In this document: positions 53,579-62,850 of the stretch, in pieces
Numbering within the stretch: the first letter of the stretch is position 1
Layout of the letters: each line of letters opens with the position of its first letter
Assembly (NCBI GenBank): GCA_000531095.1
Contig: HG799464.1
Coordinates: forward strand, 766,339 to 830,338
Length of the DNA stretch: 64,000 nucleotides
Origin: Gemmata massiliana
GTDB lineage: Bacteria; Planctomycetota; Planctomycetia; Gemmatales; Gemmataceae
Direction of reading: 5' to 3'
Position numbers and translations under genes: made by a program
The notes under the pieces: model-generated
Databases searched by the model: none
The model's input: only the letters and a program-made list of their open reading frames with translations
What the model was told of the DNA's origin: nothing

Positions 53579-55126
53579 TTACGGGAGGACGGGCTGCGGA
53601 ACCACCAGTCCCCCGCCCGGAACTCCAACGAAACCTGGTGTACCGATCAGGTTCCGGATCAGTTCGTCTTTGATGCGAATGATCCCGGTCCCGTCGAGTT
53701 CGGCCTCATTGAACGCCCCTGATATTTTGAACTGACCACTCACTTCCGCCGGGTCTTCGATGTTCGCCCGCAGCGTCACGTTCACGACAACCTGGAACTG
53801 CCCGTTAGCCACATCTTCCACCGCGTAGGCGATGTCAAAGTGGACCGCCTTCGCGTCGTCCGGCGGTTCGACGAACGCGATCAGTTGGTGCCCGATTGGG
53901 GGAAGCGTTTCCGTGGCCACGAACCCGGCCGGGAGCTGGATCGGCTGCCCCCACGACTGCGCCGCGAACGTGGTATTCACCCCGTCCGCGAACTGCGTGC
54001 GGAGCGCGTTCTCGCGCGTCCCCTTCGAGCCCGCTTTGCCCGCGGGCGAGCGCGTTTCGGTGACCCGCAATGACACCACCGGCTGGTCGGCAGTGCTGAG
54101 GCCCTTGAGCACATCGGCCATACCCTGACCGAGTCGCCGGTCCGCAGCGTTTTTCTGCACGTGCGTAATAGCCGGGTCGTAGAACCGCGCGAGTTTTTCG
54201 AGCACCTGTTTGCGGTGGAGTGTGTTGCGCGAGTCCACGAGGTAGGCCCGGAGGAACCGCGGCTCTAACGACGGTGGGCTCGTTTCCTTCGTTACGAGGT
54301 CGTAGAGCGCGTCGTCGCGAACCACCGGGTTGATGACGAACGCCATGACCACGAAGCACATGACGCTACCGAGGAAAATGAAGACGTAGGGCAACAGCGC
54401 GGGCAGCGAGTGCCCCTCGCGCGCGGGTTCGTCGGGCACCTCGGTGATGTCGAGTTCGATAAGCCGCAGGTTGACGTTCCCCTCGGCGTCCTTCGGCTCG
54501 TCGCCGTTCTTGGCCACGTACCGCGCCAGCCCACCGAGGTCGGCCGGTTCGATCTCCCCGCGCGCCCCGCCCTCCGGACTGCGCGCCCACGCCAGATAGT
54601 TCAGGAACGTCACCATGTGCTCGGCGCGGCCCTCGTGCTTGAGCGTGACCGATGCGCTCCGGCGCCCGCCCAGCATGACGTTCACGACGCTGTTCTGGTA
54701 GTTCCCGTTGCTGTCGTAATTGTGCGTGTAGTTCGCGTCGACCACGTCATCGACGCGCGTAACGGTGACCTGTTCGCGGTACGCCTCATACATGAACAGC
54801 GGGTCGACATAAACCCATGTCCCGGCGTTCTTCGCGCCCCGTCCGCGGAACTTCGCGAACAGGAGCCAGCTCCCAACGAGCAACCCGGCGGTTTGCAGGA
54901 ACGCGACGCCAATGGGATCGTTGTAAATGATCCCGAGCCACGTGGTGAGCGTTAACAATAACGTGGTAATGATGATGATCGGACCCGCGATGCAACCGCA
55001 CCCGGGGAGCGCGTCGGTAGTGTGGACGAACACGCCCGGCGACCCGACGCCCTCGTTTTCGCGAACCGCGGTCAGGTACTCGCGAGTTCTGTCGTCGAGT
55101 TCCTCGAAAATAAACGTCTTGGGCAT
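53579..55126 (-). CDS. Multi-helix membrane protein of unknown function
   Basis: The protein is 515 aa from the ATG at 55126 (MPKTFIFEELDDRTREYL). Hydrophobic segments: CIAGPIIIITTLLLTLTTWLG, GVAFLQTAGLLVGSWLLF and, about 170 residues later, LLPYVFIFLGSVMCFVVMAFVI. A soluble domain follows with GSKGTRENALRTQF and a C-terminal region with IRIKDELIRNLIGTPG. No named family is evident. It is minus strand, next to the ATP-grasp gene, spaced about 130 bp, so coexpression is possible but not shown. Confidence 0.7.
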   Translation of the reverse strand: MPKTFIFEELDDRTREYLTAVRENEGVGSPGVFVHTTDALPGCGCIAGPIIIITTLLLTLTTWLGIIYNDPIGVAFLQTAGLLVGSWLLFAKFRGRGAKNAGTWVYVDPLFMYEAYREQVTVTRVDDVVDANYTHNYDSNGNYQNSVVNVMLGGRRSASVTLKHEGRAEHMVTFLNYLAWARSPEGGARGEIEPADLGGLARYVAKNGDEPKDAEGNVNLRLIELDITEVPDEPAREGHSLPALLPYVFIFLGSVMCFVVMAFVINPVVRDDALYDLVTKETSPPSLEPRFLRAYLVDSRNTLHRKQVLEKLARFYDPAITHVQKNAADRRLGQGMADVLKGLSTADQPVVSLRVTETRSPAGKAGSKGTRENALRTQFADGVNTTFAAQSWGQPIQLPAGFVATETLPPIGHQLIAFVEPPDDAKAVHFDIAYAVEDVANGQFQVVVNVTLRANIEDPAEVSGQFKISGAFNEAELDGTGIIRIKDELIRNLIGTPGFVGVPGGGLVVPQPVLP

Positions 55127-55257
55127 TCCACCTCTCCGATAGTCCCAAATCGCGTGTTCTAGATGCGTTGAGTCGATACCTGCGGCCTTGTTCGATGGCG
55201 CAGGTATCGGGCACATTCGGGTTTCGACGTTCGACCCAATGACATCCGACTACAACG

Positions 55258-56397
55258 CTACCCCACCATCTGATGCGGGATAAAGCGGCTCGTGTTACCG
55301 GTCACGAGTGACACGTCTTCGCGGATGCCCATGCCGCACGCCTCGCCGTTCACGACCCAACTCCCGAGCACCGGGTAGCGCCCGTCGTGCGGTTTCAACT
55401 GGCTCGCAAGCGCCTGGTACACATACGGCCCGCCCTGGTACGGGCCGTCCGTGCTGTGTGCAACCCGCCCGCCGACGACGACCTCGATATTCGCCCCCTC
55501 GCGTGCGTGAATCGGCTTCTTCACGTAGCTCCCATCCGTCAACGGGTCGAACGAGGCCGGCAACAGGAACGGGCTGTTGGGGTGCCGTTCGTACAGGAGC
55601 GGCAGGATGCTCTTACAACTGAGGATCATCTTCCACGGCGGTTCGACCCATTTGGTCGGCGCCGTGCGGAGGTGCAGAGCGAACTCCTCTTTCGTCATCC
55701 ACTCCCACGGGTACAGTTTGAAGCACCGGTTGATCGGAAACCCGGTGTTGTCCACGAACACGCGGCGCGGGCGGTCGTACCCGATGTCGGTGACGTCGAT
55801 GAACGAGGTCTTCGCACCGGCCTGGATCGCGACGTCGCGCATGTATTCCGCGGTGATGTAGTCCTCGGGCGTGTCCAGTTTGGTCATCGCGGCGAAATGG
55901 ATCGGGCCACCGTCGCGCTTGAGGACTTCCTTCCAAGCGTCAATCAGGTGCTCGTGGATGCTGTTGAACTGGTCGCCGCGCTCGTCCACGTCCTTGAGCC
56001 ACATCCACTGCGCAACGGACGCTTCCACGAGCGCCGTCGGGGTGTCCGCGTTGTATTCGAGTAGCTTGGGCGAGCCGACGCCATCGTAAGCGAGGTCGAA
56101 CCGACCGTACACCGACGGCTCGTCATTCTCCCACGACCGAACAACGTACTCTTCAAACTCTTGTGGGATAAGGAACAGCCCGAACAGGCGCTTGTCGATG
56201 ACCTCTTGGACGAGGTCGAGACACATCTTGTGAAGAACGTTGGTCGCCTCTTCGATGACGTCGATTTCGTAGTTCGTGAACTGGTAGAACGCGGACTCGT
56301 CCCAGTACGGCTCGCCGCGGAGGGTGTGGTAATACAGCCCGAACTCTTCGACCCGTTTCTGCCAGTTGGGTCGGGGATCGACGGTGACCCGGCGCAC
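55258..56397 (-). CDS. Glutathionylspermidine-synthase-like ATP-grasp enzyme (YgiC/YjfC type)
   Basis: The protein is 379 aa. Family motifs: YWDESAFYQFTNYEIDVIEEA, VYGRFDLAYDGVGSPKLLEYNADTPTALVEASV, FIDVTDIGYDRPRRVFVD, LYPWEWMTKEEF, NSPFLLPASFDPLTDGSYVKKPIHAREGANIEV and YVYQALASQLKPHDGRYPVLGSWVVNG. These are the ATP-grasp nucleotide and substrate elements of GspS C-terminal and YgiC-type ligases. It lacks the amidase domain of bifunctional GspS. The substrate is unknown (YgiC-type proteins are peptide ligases by fold). A small Gly-rich protein gene lies immediately upstream, as in ygiB-ygiC pairs. Confidence 0.9.
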   Translation of the reverse strand: MRRVTVDPRPNWQKRVEEFGLYYHTLRGEPYWDESAFYQFTNYEIDVIEEATNVLHKMCLDLVQEVIDKRLFGLFLIPQEFEEYVVRSWENDEPSVYGRFDLAYDGVGSPKLLEYNADTPTALVEASVAQWMWLKDVDERGDQFNSIHEHLIDAWKEVLKRDGGPIHFAAMTKLDTPEDYITAEYMRDVAIQAGAKTSFIDVTDIGYDRPRRVFVDNTGFPINRCFKLYPWEWMTKEEFALHLRTAPTKWVEPPWKMILSCKSILPLLYERHPNSPFLLPASFDPLTDGSYVKKPIHAREGANIEVVVGGRVAHSTDGPYQGGPYVYQALASQLKPHDGRYPVLGSWVVNGEACGMGIREDVSLVTGNTSRFIPHQMVG

Positions 56398-56525
56398 GGT
56401 CCACCTTCTGGAAAGTGAGGGGAAATAAAAAAGGTAAAAGAGAAAAAGGAATAAACACCCGCGTGTGCGGGCTAGGTTCCTTTTTCCCTTCTACCTTTGG
56501 GACTGTTCACTCCGCTAACCGCGGA

Positions 56526-56819
56526 TCAGCCACCGAATCCACCGCCGACGCGACCGCCAACGGAACCGAAGCCGCCCTTCGAGACGCTGGCCATCGCAGG
56601 GGAGCGCCCACCACCGCTCACGGACGAGGGGCCGCCGCCACCGATGTGTCCGATGAAGATGAACGTGCCCCCGCCGCTCCGCGACCGGCCGCCGACGCGC
56701 TTTTCAGCCTGCTTGTCGACTTCTTTGTCGTAGTTCTGTTCCGGCCACACGAAGTACCCGGCGGTCATCAGACCGGCGCCGAGTAGAACGAGCGAGAACT
56801 CACGGGACATACGGGTCAT
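56526..56819 (-). CDS. Small membrane-anchored Gly-rich protein, YgiB-like partner
   Basis: The protein is 97 aa. An N-terminal helix (LVLLGAGLMTAGYFVWP) is followed by a Lys/Glu segment, then a Gly/Ser-rich tail ending MASVSKGGFGSVGGRVGGG. YgiB/DUF1190 proteins, the neighbours of YgiC-type ATP-grasp enzymes, end with a similar SxGGFG motif. It may be the substrate modified by that enzyme. Same strand as the ATP-grasp gene, 128 bp upstream of it. Confidence 0.65.
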   Translation of the reverse strand: MTRMSREFSLVLLGAGLMTAGYFVWPEQNYDKEVDKQAEKRVGGRSRSGGGTFIFIGHIGGGGPSSVSGGGRSPAMASVSKGGFGSVGGRVGGGFGG

Positions 56820-57101
56820 GGCGAAATACCTAACGAGGCGCGCCCCGTTGCTTGGGCGTTACTAATACTATTCGTAACAGACCATCCACATCTTTACCAC
56901 GTCCGTCGCGTCTTGGGTAGAGTTTTTTCGGAGATCACGGGCCATTCCGAAGTTACCGGTCCCGACTTTTGGCCCGTTTTTACTTCCCCGTTACTCACTC
57001 CAAACACACTCCAACAACTCACGGAACGTCGCAGAGCTTCATTACCCTAAATAAAGCGTACTCAGCGCAGTTCTGTTACGTATGTTCCTTGAGAAATCGC
57101 A

Positions 57102-58559
57102 CTATCCGCGAAGCATCATGGAGACGTACTTCGTTTCGAGATAAGCTTCCAACCCCTCGTGGGCGAGTTCGCGCCCCATGCCGGATTCTTTCATCCCCCC
57201 GAAGGGACATTGAGGTGTTGCGGGAACCGGATCGTTCAAGCCAATGATCCCGGCTTCCAGCCCCTCCGCCATCCGCCACGCGACACTTAAGTCGTTCGTA
57301 AACACATACGCCGCCAAACCATACTTCGTGTTGTTCGCGGCGGCAATTACGTCGTCGAGTTTCGAGAAGTCCAAAACGGGCATCACGGGCGCGAACGGCT
57401 CGTCCGTGAGAATCCGCGCGTCTTGCGACAAACCCGACAGCACGGTCGGCTCGAAGAAGTATCCGCGATCGAACCGCGTGGACTTTCCGCCCCCGGTCAG
57501 AATCTTTGCGCCTTTGCCCTTTGCATCGTCGATTAGAGCTTGCGTTTCTTCCAGCGCCTTCTTCTCGAACATCGGCCCGACCACGACGCCCTCATCGAGC
57601 CCGTTGCCCAACTTGAGGTTCTTCGCCTCGGCGACCGCGACCTCTGTGAAGCGCTTCTCGATGTCCTTGTGAACGAAGAACCGGCTCGGGCTGATGCACA
57701 CCTGCCCGTTGTTGCGAAACTTGCCGAGCACCGCGGCCTTCGCAACGACCTCCGGGTCCGCGTCCGGGAACACGATGAATGGGGCGTGCCCGCCGAGTTC
57801 CAGGCTGAGTCGCTTCACTTGGTCCGCGGCCTGCTTCATCAGTTGCTTGCCGACGGCCGTGGAGCCGGTGAAGCTGATCTTCCGGACCGCCTCGTTCTGC
57901 ATGAACTCGTCGCTGATCTCATTGGCCGAGCCGATCACCAGGTTGGCGACGCCCGTCGGCAGCCCCGCATCGATGAGGCACTCGAATACGCCGATGAGCG
58001 AGAGCGGGGTTTGGCTCGCGGGCTTGCACACGATGGTGCAGCCGGCCGCGAGTGCGGGCGCGATCTTCCGCGCCTGGAGCGTGATGGGGAAGTTCCACGG
58101 ACCGATGGCCCCGACCACGCCGACCGGGTGCTTGATGGTCATGTGGCGCTTGGCCGGGTTCGTCTGCGGGATCACCTGCCCGTAAGCCCGCTTCCCCTCC
58201 TCCGCGAACCACTCGAAGGTGTCGGCGGAGTGCATCACTTCGCCCTTCGCTTCAACGAGGGGCTTCCCCTGCTCCATCGTCATCGCGCGGGCCAGCGCAT
58301 CCGCGCGCTCGCGCATGAGATCGGCGGTCTTCTTCAGCACCTTGGCCCGATCGTAAGCGGTCAGCTTCATCCACGCCGGCAGTGCGACAGATGCCGCGGC
58401 GACGGCCCGGGCCGCGTCCGCCCGGTTCCCGAAACTGACCTCCGCGATCGTCTCTTCCGTAGCCGGGTTGATGACCCCGAGCTTCTTGCCAGTCGAGGAG
58501 TCGCACCACGCGCCGTCGATGTACAGTTGGCGGTTCTTCACTGGGAGAGTAGCAGACAT
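57102..58559 (-). CDS. gabD: NAD(P)-dependent succinate-semialdehyde-type dehydrogenase
   Basis: The protein is 485 aa from the ATG at 58559 (MSATLPVKNRQLYIDG). ALDH superfamily with intact catalysis: GPWNFPITLQARKIAPALAAG, FTGSTAVGKQLM, catalytic Glu in LELGGHAPF and catalytic Cys about residue 288 in NNGQVCISPSR, then EPFAPVMPVL. The best family match is GabD-like succinate-semialdehyde or glutarate-semialdehyde dehydrogenase. It contrasts with the ALDH-fold reductase at 32038, which lacks this Glu. Confidence 0.88.
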   Translation of the reverse strand: MSATLPVKNRQLYIDGAWCDSSTGKKLGVINPATEETIAEVSFGNRADAARAVAAASVALPAWMKLTAYDRAKVLKKTADLMRERADALARAMTMEQGKPLVEAKGEVMHSADTFEWFAEEGKRAYGQVIPQTNPAKRHMTIKHPVGVVGAIGPWNFPITLQARKIAPALAAGCTIVCKPASQTPLSLIGVFECLIDAGLPTGVANLVIGSANEISDEFMQNEAVRKISFTGSTAVGKQLMKQAADQVKRLSLELGGHAPFIVFPDADPEVVAKAAVLGKFRNNGQVCISPSRFFVHKDIEKRFTEVAVAEAKNLKLGNGLDEGVVVGPMFEKKALEETQALIDDAKGKGAKILTGGGKSTRFDRGYFFEPTVLSGLSQDARILTDEPFAPVMPVLDFSKLDDVIAAANNTKYGLAAYVFTNDLSVAWRMAEGLEAGIIGLNDPVPATPQCPFGGMKESGMGRELAHEGLEAYLETKYVSMMLRG

Positions 58560-58758
58560 GCCAAACCTCCAAATGCGAGAGCGAGATGGAGGTATGCTAC
58601 GGAACCGCCGGTCGCGAGTTACGCGCGCCCACCGACCGACCCGTCCGCCGGTGGCTAACAATTGCTAACATTCCCCGCGCCGGCCGGCTCGACACCCACA
58701 TTTCCAAGCGAAAATGCGATCGCGCGGCTAACATTTCGCCACGAAATCGAGCCGGCGA

Positions 58759-59091
58759 CTAACCCCGAGCACCAAGAACACGGCCGCGATCCAGCACGCC
58801 GCTCTTCACGATCACCTCGATCGCGTCCAGGTCCACGGCGGTTTCTGCGTCCCGTGCGAAATTGCGTTCCTTAATTTGACGCAACCGGTCCCACATCCGG
58901 TCCACGATCGCGCGCTCTGTGCTCGCAACGGAAGAGAGAGCGATCAGCTCCGCGTCGCCCCTAATCGAGGCCTCGCGCGCCCTGATGCGCCGCCACAACT
59001 TCTTCAGAATGTCCGCGTAATTCGGTTCCACCGCTATCTCCCGAATGGCTCGTTTGCGCGGGTCCGCGCCCACAACTACATAATCGTGCAA
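58759..59091 (-). CDS. Small hypothetical protein
   Basis: The ORF is 110 aa. Charged and mostly helical (YADILKKLWRRIRAREASIRG, RAIVDRMWDRLRQIKERNFA). No motif is recognised. It lies about 200 bp upstream of the dehydrogenase gene on the same strand; an inverted repeat GCCGGCTCGA/TCGAGCCGGC (58683-58692 and 58747-58756) follows its stop and may terminate it. Real coding status is likely but not secure. Confidence 0.5.
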   Translation of the reverse strand: MHDYVVVGADPRKRAIREIAVEPNYADILKKLWRRIRAREASIRGDAELIALSSVASTERAIVDRMWDRLRQIKERNFARDAETAVDLDAIEVIVKSGVLDRGRVLGARG

Positions 59092-59235
59092 CTGCGTTCC
59101 AAGTACCGCGTTTTATCACGTTTCGGCGCGCGACCATTTCGAGGCATGGCTCATTTCTGGGCATTATACGCAATATGTGTACTAAAATACAGTAAAATTC
59201 TCAGCCGGGCGATTCATTTCCATCGCTCGGGCAAT

Positions 59236-59271
59236 AAAAAACGCGGCCGACCCAAGTTGGGTCGGCCGCGT
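59236..59271 (-). terminator. Intrinsic terminator of the RRM gene
   Basis: ACGCGGCCGACCCAA then GTTGGGTCGGCCGCGT is a near-perfect palindrome with minimal loop (59241-59271). Read on the minus strand it is followed by TTTTT (59240-59236). It lies about 35 bp beyond the stop of the RNA-binding protein gene. Confidence 0.92.
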
Positions 59272-59307
59272 GATTTGTTCAATCAGTTGATGTTGTGTGC
59301 GGCTCGC

Positions 59308-59748
59308 TTAGTAACGGTCGCCGCGGCCACCGCCACCACCGTACCCGCCGCCGTAGCCACCACCGCCGCCCCCACCGTACCCACCGCCGCCACCACCCCG
59401 GCGACCGCCGCCACCGCCGTACCCGCCGCCACCACCGCCGCCGCCACCGTAACCACCACCGCCGCCACCGTAACCACCACCGCCGCCCCCACGCGGGCGC
59501 TCTTCACGCGGCTTGGCCTCGTTGACGGTCAACCGGCGGCCCTGGTACTCGGCGCCGTTCATAGCGGCGACGGCTTCTTCGGCCCCGCTGGACATTTCGA
59601 CGAACCCGAACCCGCGGCTCCGGCCGGTTTCCCGGTCCGAGATCACCTGCACCTTGGTGACCGTGCCGTACTGCCCGAAGAGTTGTTCCAGATCCGCCTG
59701 CGTCGTCGTAAACGGCAGGTTGCCGACGTAAAGATTCTTGCTGGCCAT
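59308..59748 (-). CDS. RRM RNA-binding protein with glycine-rich tail
   Basis: The protein is 146 aa. One RRM domain: RNP2 LYVGNLPF, RNP1 RGFGFVEM, with the typical beta-alpha spacing (QADLEQLFGQYGTVTKVQVI). The C-terminal 60 residues are Gly/Tyr-rich repeats (GGGGGGYGGGG) with a basic end. This is the bacterial Rbp/GRP-type layout, often cold-induced in cyanobacteria and planctomycetes, where it is thought to act on mRNA structure. It has its own terminator. Confidence 0.95.
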   Translation of the reverse strand: MASKNLYVGNLPFTTTQADLEQLFGQYGTVTKVQVISDRETGRSRGFGFVEMSSGAEEAVAAMNGAEYQGRRLTVNEAKPREERPRGGGGGGYGGGGGGYGGGGGGGGGYGGGGGRRGGGGGGYGGGGGGGYGGGYGGGGGRGDRY

Positions 59749-60438
59749 GTCATCCCTCCCCGAGCGGGCTTCTTCACCGACCCGTTCGGGAACTCAACTG
59801 AACCGAACGCGACATCGCGCCCGGGAAGACGTGTGTGAACAAGCCACCGCTCGACACGAGGGTGCCGCCGCGAACGTGTTTGGGTTGAGTCGCGAGTACG
59901 GGACCACCGACGAAGAGGGGCGTACCGTGGAACAGGCCAGCTTGACGAGCTTGGGAGCGTCCGCAAGGCAGTCGTGAACTGTCTCTAGGCTTCAAAGCCG
60001 ATCCGCCGAAATACCAGACCGAGTACGCGAAGACCTGTCCAAAATCTTCCTAACCGTCCGGGGTCCGCCCCCGGAGGCTGATTTGACTATACGCGGCATT
60101 TGAAGAAAAAATAGGCGAAATCTGAAATTTCTTGCGTCGAGGGTAGACGGTGAAGAAATTTCGGACTACGCGCCCGCGCAGCGCAGAAAGTCCTCATCAG
60201 TCCGCCCCACCTCCTCAGACGGCACGAACCGATTCATTTGTAACAATCGGAACTCACGGCTGTGTTTTGGGCGGTCCATTGGGAGCCGAACCCAAAACGG
60301 TAGTCCGTCGCTACTGCCGAATTGCTGCCCGACACTGGAGACGTGATTTTTGGGCTAGATGAAGGTAACGGCTCGACTTACCATAACTTCGTTCAGCCCG
60401 CCTACGGTCCCTCTCCGCACTCACCCCCGGTGACGGTC
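59749..60438. other. Long intergenic region between the RRM and PSD1 genes
   Basis: The two flanking genes diverge, so it carries both promoters. The stretch at 60080-60140 is strikingly AT-rich (TTGACTATACGC, GAAGAAAAAATAGGCG). No ORF is convincing; a 70-aa ORF at 60150-60362 lacks protein-like features. The RRM leader may be long, as in cold-responsive genes, but no thermosensor is identified. Confidence 0.5.
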
Positions 60439-62835
60439 ATGCACGTCGGAAGCATCCCGACCGCTCTCGTGCGGGCGGCCGTGTCGCATTGCAGCCGGAC
60501 GTGGCGGGCCACAGCCCTCATGCTCGTTGCCCTTTTACCGCACAATAGCCGCGCCGACGACGGGACCGATTTCTTCGAGAAGAAAGTCCGCCCGATCCTG
60601 GCCGAGCACTGCTACTCGTGCCACGCAGTAAGCACGAAAAAAGCCAAAGGCGGTCTCGAACTCGATACCACCGCTGGCATTCGCAAGGGCGGGGAATCCG
60701 GACCGCTCGTCAAAGCCAAAGACGAAGACAGTTTGCTCCTGAAAGTCGTAGCGCACGCCCCGGACTTTCCCGCGATGCCCCCGAAGGGCAAACTCCCGGC
60801 CACCGCCGTGGCGGATCTCCAGCGGTGGGTGAAAATGGGGGCGCCGCTCCCGGCCGCAACTCAGGCGCCATCCACCACAGCTTCCGCACGCGAGTTCTGG
60901 TCGTTCAAGCCTGTTGCTGAACAATCCCGCCCGACGGTTTCGGACCCGAAGTGGCCGACGCGAAAAGCCGACTTCTTCGTTCTGAAGAAGCTCGACGAAC
61001 AGAAACTCGCGCCCGCCCCGGCCGCGGACCGGCGCACGCTGATTCGCCGCGTGTACTTCGACCTCATCGGACTTCCGCCCACGATCGAGCAGGTCGAGGC
61101 GTTCGTCGCGGATACCCGGGCCGATGCCTACGAGCGACTGGTCGATGAACTCATCGCCTCGCCGCGATTCGGAGAGAAGTGGGCGCGTCACTGGCTCGAC
61201 GTGGCCCGGTATGCCGAGGACAATTCCACCGGCGAATCGACGTGCCGCCCGCCACGATTCCCGTACCGCTACCGCGACTGGGTCATCGGGGCGCTCAACG
61301 CCGACGTCCCGTTCGATCGCTTCATTCGCCTCCAATTGGCCGCAGACCTGCTCCCCGATACCCCGCCCGCAGACTTCGCAGCGCTCGGGTTCCTGGGGCT
61401 TTCGCCCGTCTACCACAAGGAGCCCAAGCTCTCGAAGGACGTGATCTCCGCGTTCGTTGCCGACGAGTGGGACGAGCGCGTGGACGTCATCACCCGCGGG
61501 TTCCTCGGGCTGACCGTCGCTTGCGCGCGGTGCCACGACCACAAGTTCGACCCGATCACCGCGGAAGACTACTACGCCCTCGCCGGCGTGATGGCGAACA
61601 CGCAGCTCGCCGAGCGCCCGCTGAAGCCCAACGCCAATGCGGGTCAGGACGGCCTCACAACCGTCCGGCTCGAACTGATGGACGCGAACCTGCGGCTGGA
61701 ATACGCGCGGGAGATGCGCGGAACGGCCGTGAAGGAGAAGAAAGACCCCACGCCGTTCGATGCACAGATCAAGCAATTCGATGCGCGGGTCACCGAGTTG
61801 AAGAAGAAGGAAAAGGCCCTCGACACCGGGACGATTGCCAACGTGGTCCGGGACGCCGGGACGTGGGTGAACGGCGACAACCCGGACTGGACGGTGATCG
61901 ACTACAAGCCCGGCCGGTACCGCGACCTCCCCGTATTCATTCGCGGCAACCCGGCCCGACCGGGCGCGATCGTCGCGCGCCGGTTCCCGACCGCGCTTTC
62001 GCCGAGCCAACCGCGCGCACTCCGCGAAGGCAGCGGGCGGAAGGAACTCGCCGAAGCGATCGTTTCCGACGCGACCGGGCTGACCGCCCGCGTGTTCGTG
62101 AACCGGACCTGGGGGTGGGTGTTCGGCCGGTCCATCGTGACCACCCCGAGCAACTTCGGCGCGCTCGGCGACCGCCCGACGCACCCCGAACTGCTCGACG
62201 ACCTCGCCGGCCGGTTCGTGGCCAATCGCTGGTCGATCAAGTGGCTGGTCCGCGAACTGGTGACGTCCACGACGTACCGCCAGTCGAGCCGACACAACGA
62301 GAAGTTCGCGGCGGCGGACCCGGACGACCGATACTTGTGGCGCGCCCCGCGCAAGCGCCTGGAACTCGAAGCGTGGCGCGACGCGACGCTCCAGGTCAGC
62401 GGCCAACTCGACCTCACCGGCGGCGGACCCTCGGACAACCTGGACAGCCCGCGGAGCGCTCGCCGAACGGTTTACGGCAAGGTGAGTCGCGGGGAGCGCC
62501 CGGCCGACATTCACCGTCTGTTCGATCTGCCCGACCCGAAAGCCCACGGGGAGAAGCGCGACGCGACGACCACACCGGTCCAGCAGCTCTACTTCCTCAA
62601 CAGCCCGTTCGTCCGCCAGTCGGCCACGGCACTGGCCAAAACCGCGACCGCGGTGCGATCGACCGACCTCGGCGTTCGCGCGCTGTTCCGGCGCGTGCTC
62701 CTACGCGACCCGACCGCCGACGAGTTGGAAACCGCCAAGCGCCTGATCCGGCCCGCGCGCGAAGGCGCCCCGCCCGCGTGGGACTTGCTCGCCCAGGCAC
62801 TTCTGGCGAGCAACGAGTTCCTGTTCCTCAACTGA
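60439..62835 (+). CDS. Planctomycete cytochrome c / DUF1549 / DUF1553 (PSCyt1-PSCyt2-PSD1) protein
   Basis: The protein is 798 aa from the ATG at 60439 with signal peptide (ATALMLVALLPHNSRADD). A haem-binding CYSCH motif (about residues 58-62) lies in the PSCyt1 domain (FFEKKVRPILAEHCYSCHAV). The DUF1549 domain follows with IDPP-like PPTIEQVEAF and GEKWARHWLDVARYAED, and DUF1553 with GRKELAEAIVSDATGLTARVFVNRTWGWVFGR. These proteins are exclusive to planctomycetes and relatives, are exported, and always pair with DUF1501 proteins, as here. Their substrate is not known; they may act in polysaccharide processing. Confidence 0.95.
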   Translation: MHVGSIPTALVRAAVSHCSRTWRATALMLVALLPHNSRADDGTDFFEKKVRPILAEHCYSCHAVSTKKAKGGLELDTTAGIRKGGESGPLVKAKDEDSLLLKVVAHAPDFPAMPPKGKLPATAVADLQRWVKMGAPLPAATQAPSTTASAREFWSFKPVAEQSRPTVSDPKWPTRKADFFVLKKLDEQKLAPAPAADRRTLIRRVYFDLIGLPPTIEQVEAFVADTRADAYERLVDELIASPRFGEKWARHWLDVARYAEDNSTGESTCRPPRFPYRYRDWVIGALNADVPFDRFIRLQLAADLLPDTPPADFAALGFLGLSPVYHKEPKLSKDVISAFVADEWDERVDVITRGFLGLTVACARCHDHKFDPITAEDYYALAGVMANTQLAERPLKPNANAGQDGLTTVRLELMDANLRLEYAREMRGTAVKEKKDPTPFDAQIKQFDARVTELKKKEKALDTGTIANVVRDAGTWVNGDNPDWTVIDYKPGRYRDLPVFIRGNPARPGAIVARRFPTALSPSQPRALREGSGRKELAEAIVSDATGLTARVFVNRTWGWVFGRSIVTTPSNFGALGDRPTHPELLDDLAGRFVANRWSIKWLVRELVTSTTYRQSSRHNEKFAAADPDDRYLWRAPRKRLELEAWRDATLQVSGQLDLTGGGPSDNLDSPRSARRTVYGKVSRGERPADIHRLFDLPDPKAHGEKRDATTTPVQQLYFLNSPFVRQSATALAKTATAVRSTDLGVRALFRRVLLRDPTADELETAKRLIRPAREGAPPAWDLLAQALLASNEFLFLN

Positions 62836-62850
62836 CCGCGAGTGCCTCCG

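Noticed and set aside
60535-62547. 670-aa minus-strand ORF antisense to the DUF1549/DUF1553 gene
   Set aside because: Composition is that of a high-GC antisense shadow; the plus strand carries the complete domain set with CYSCH.
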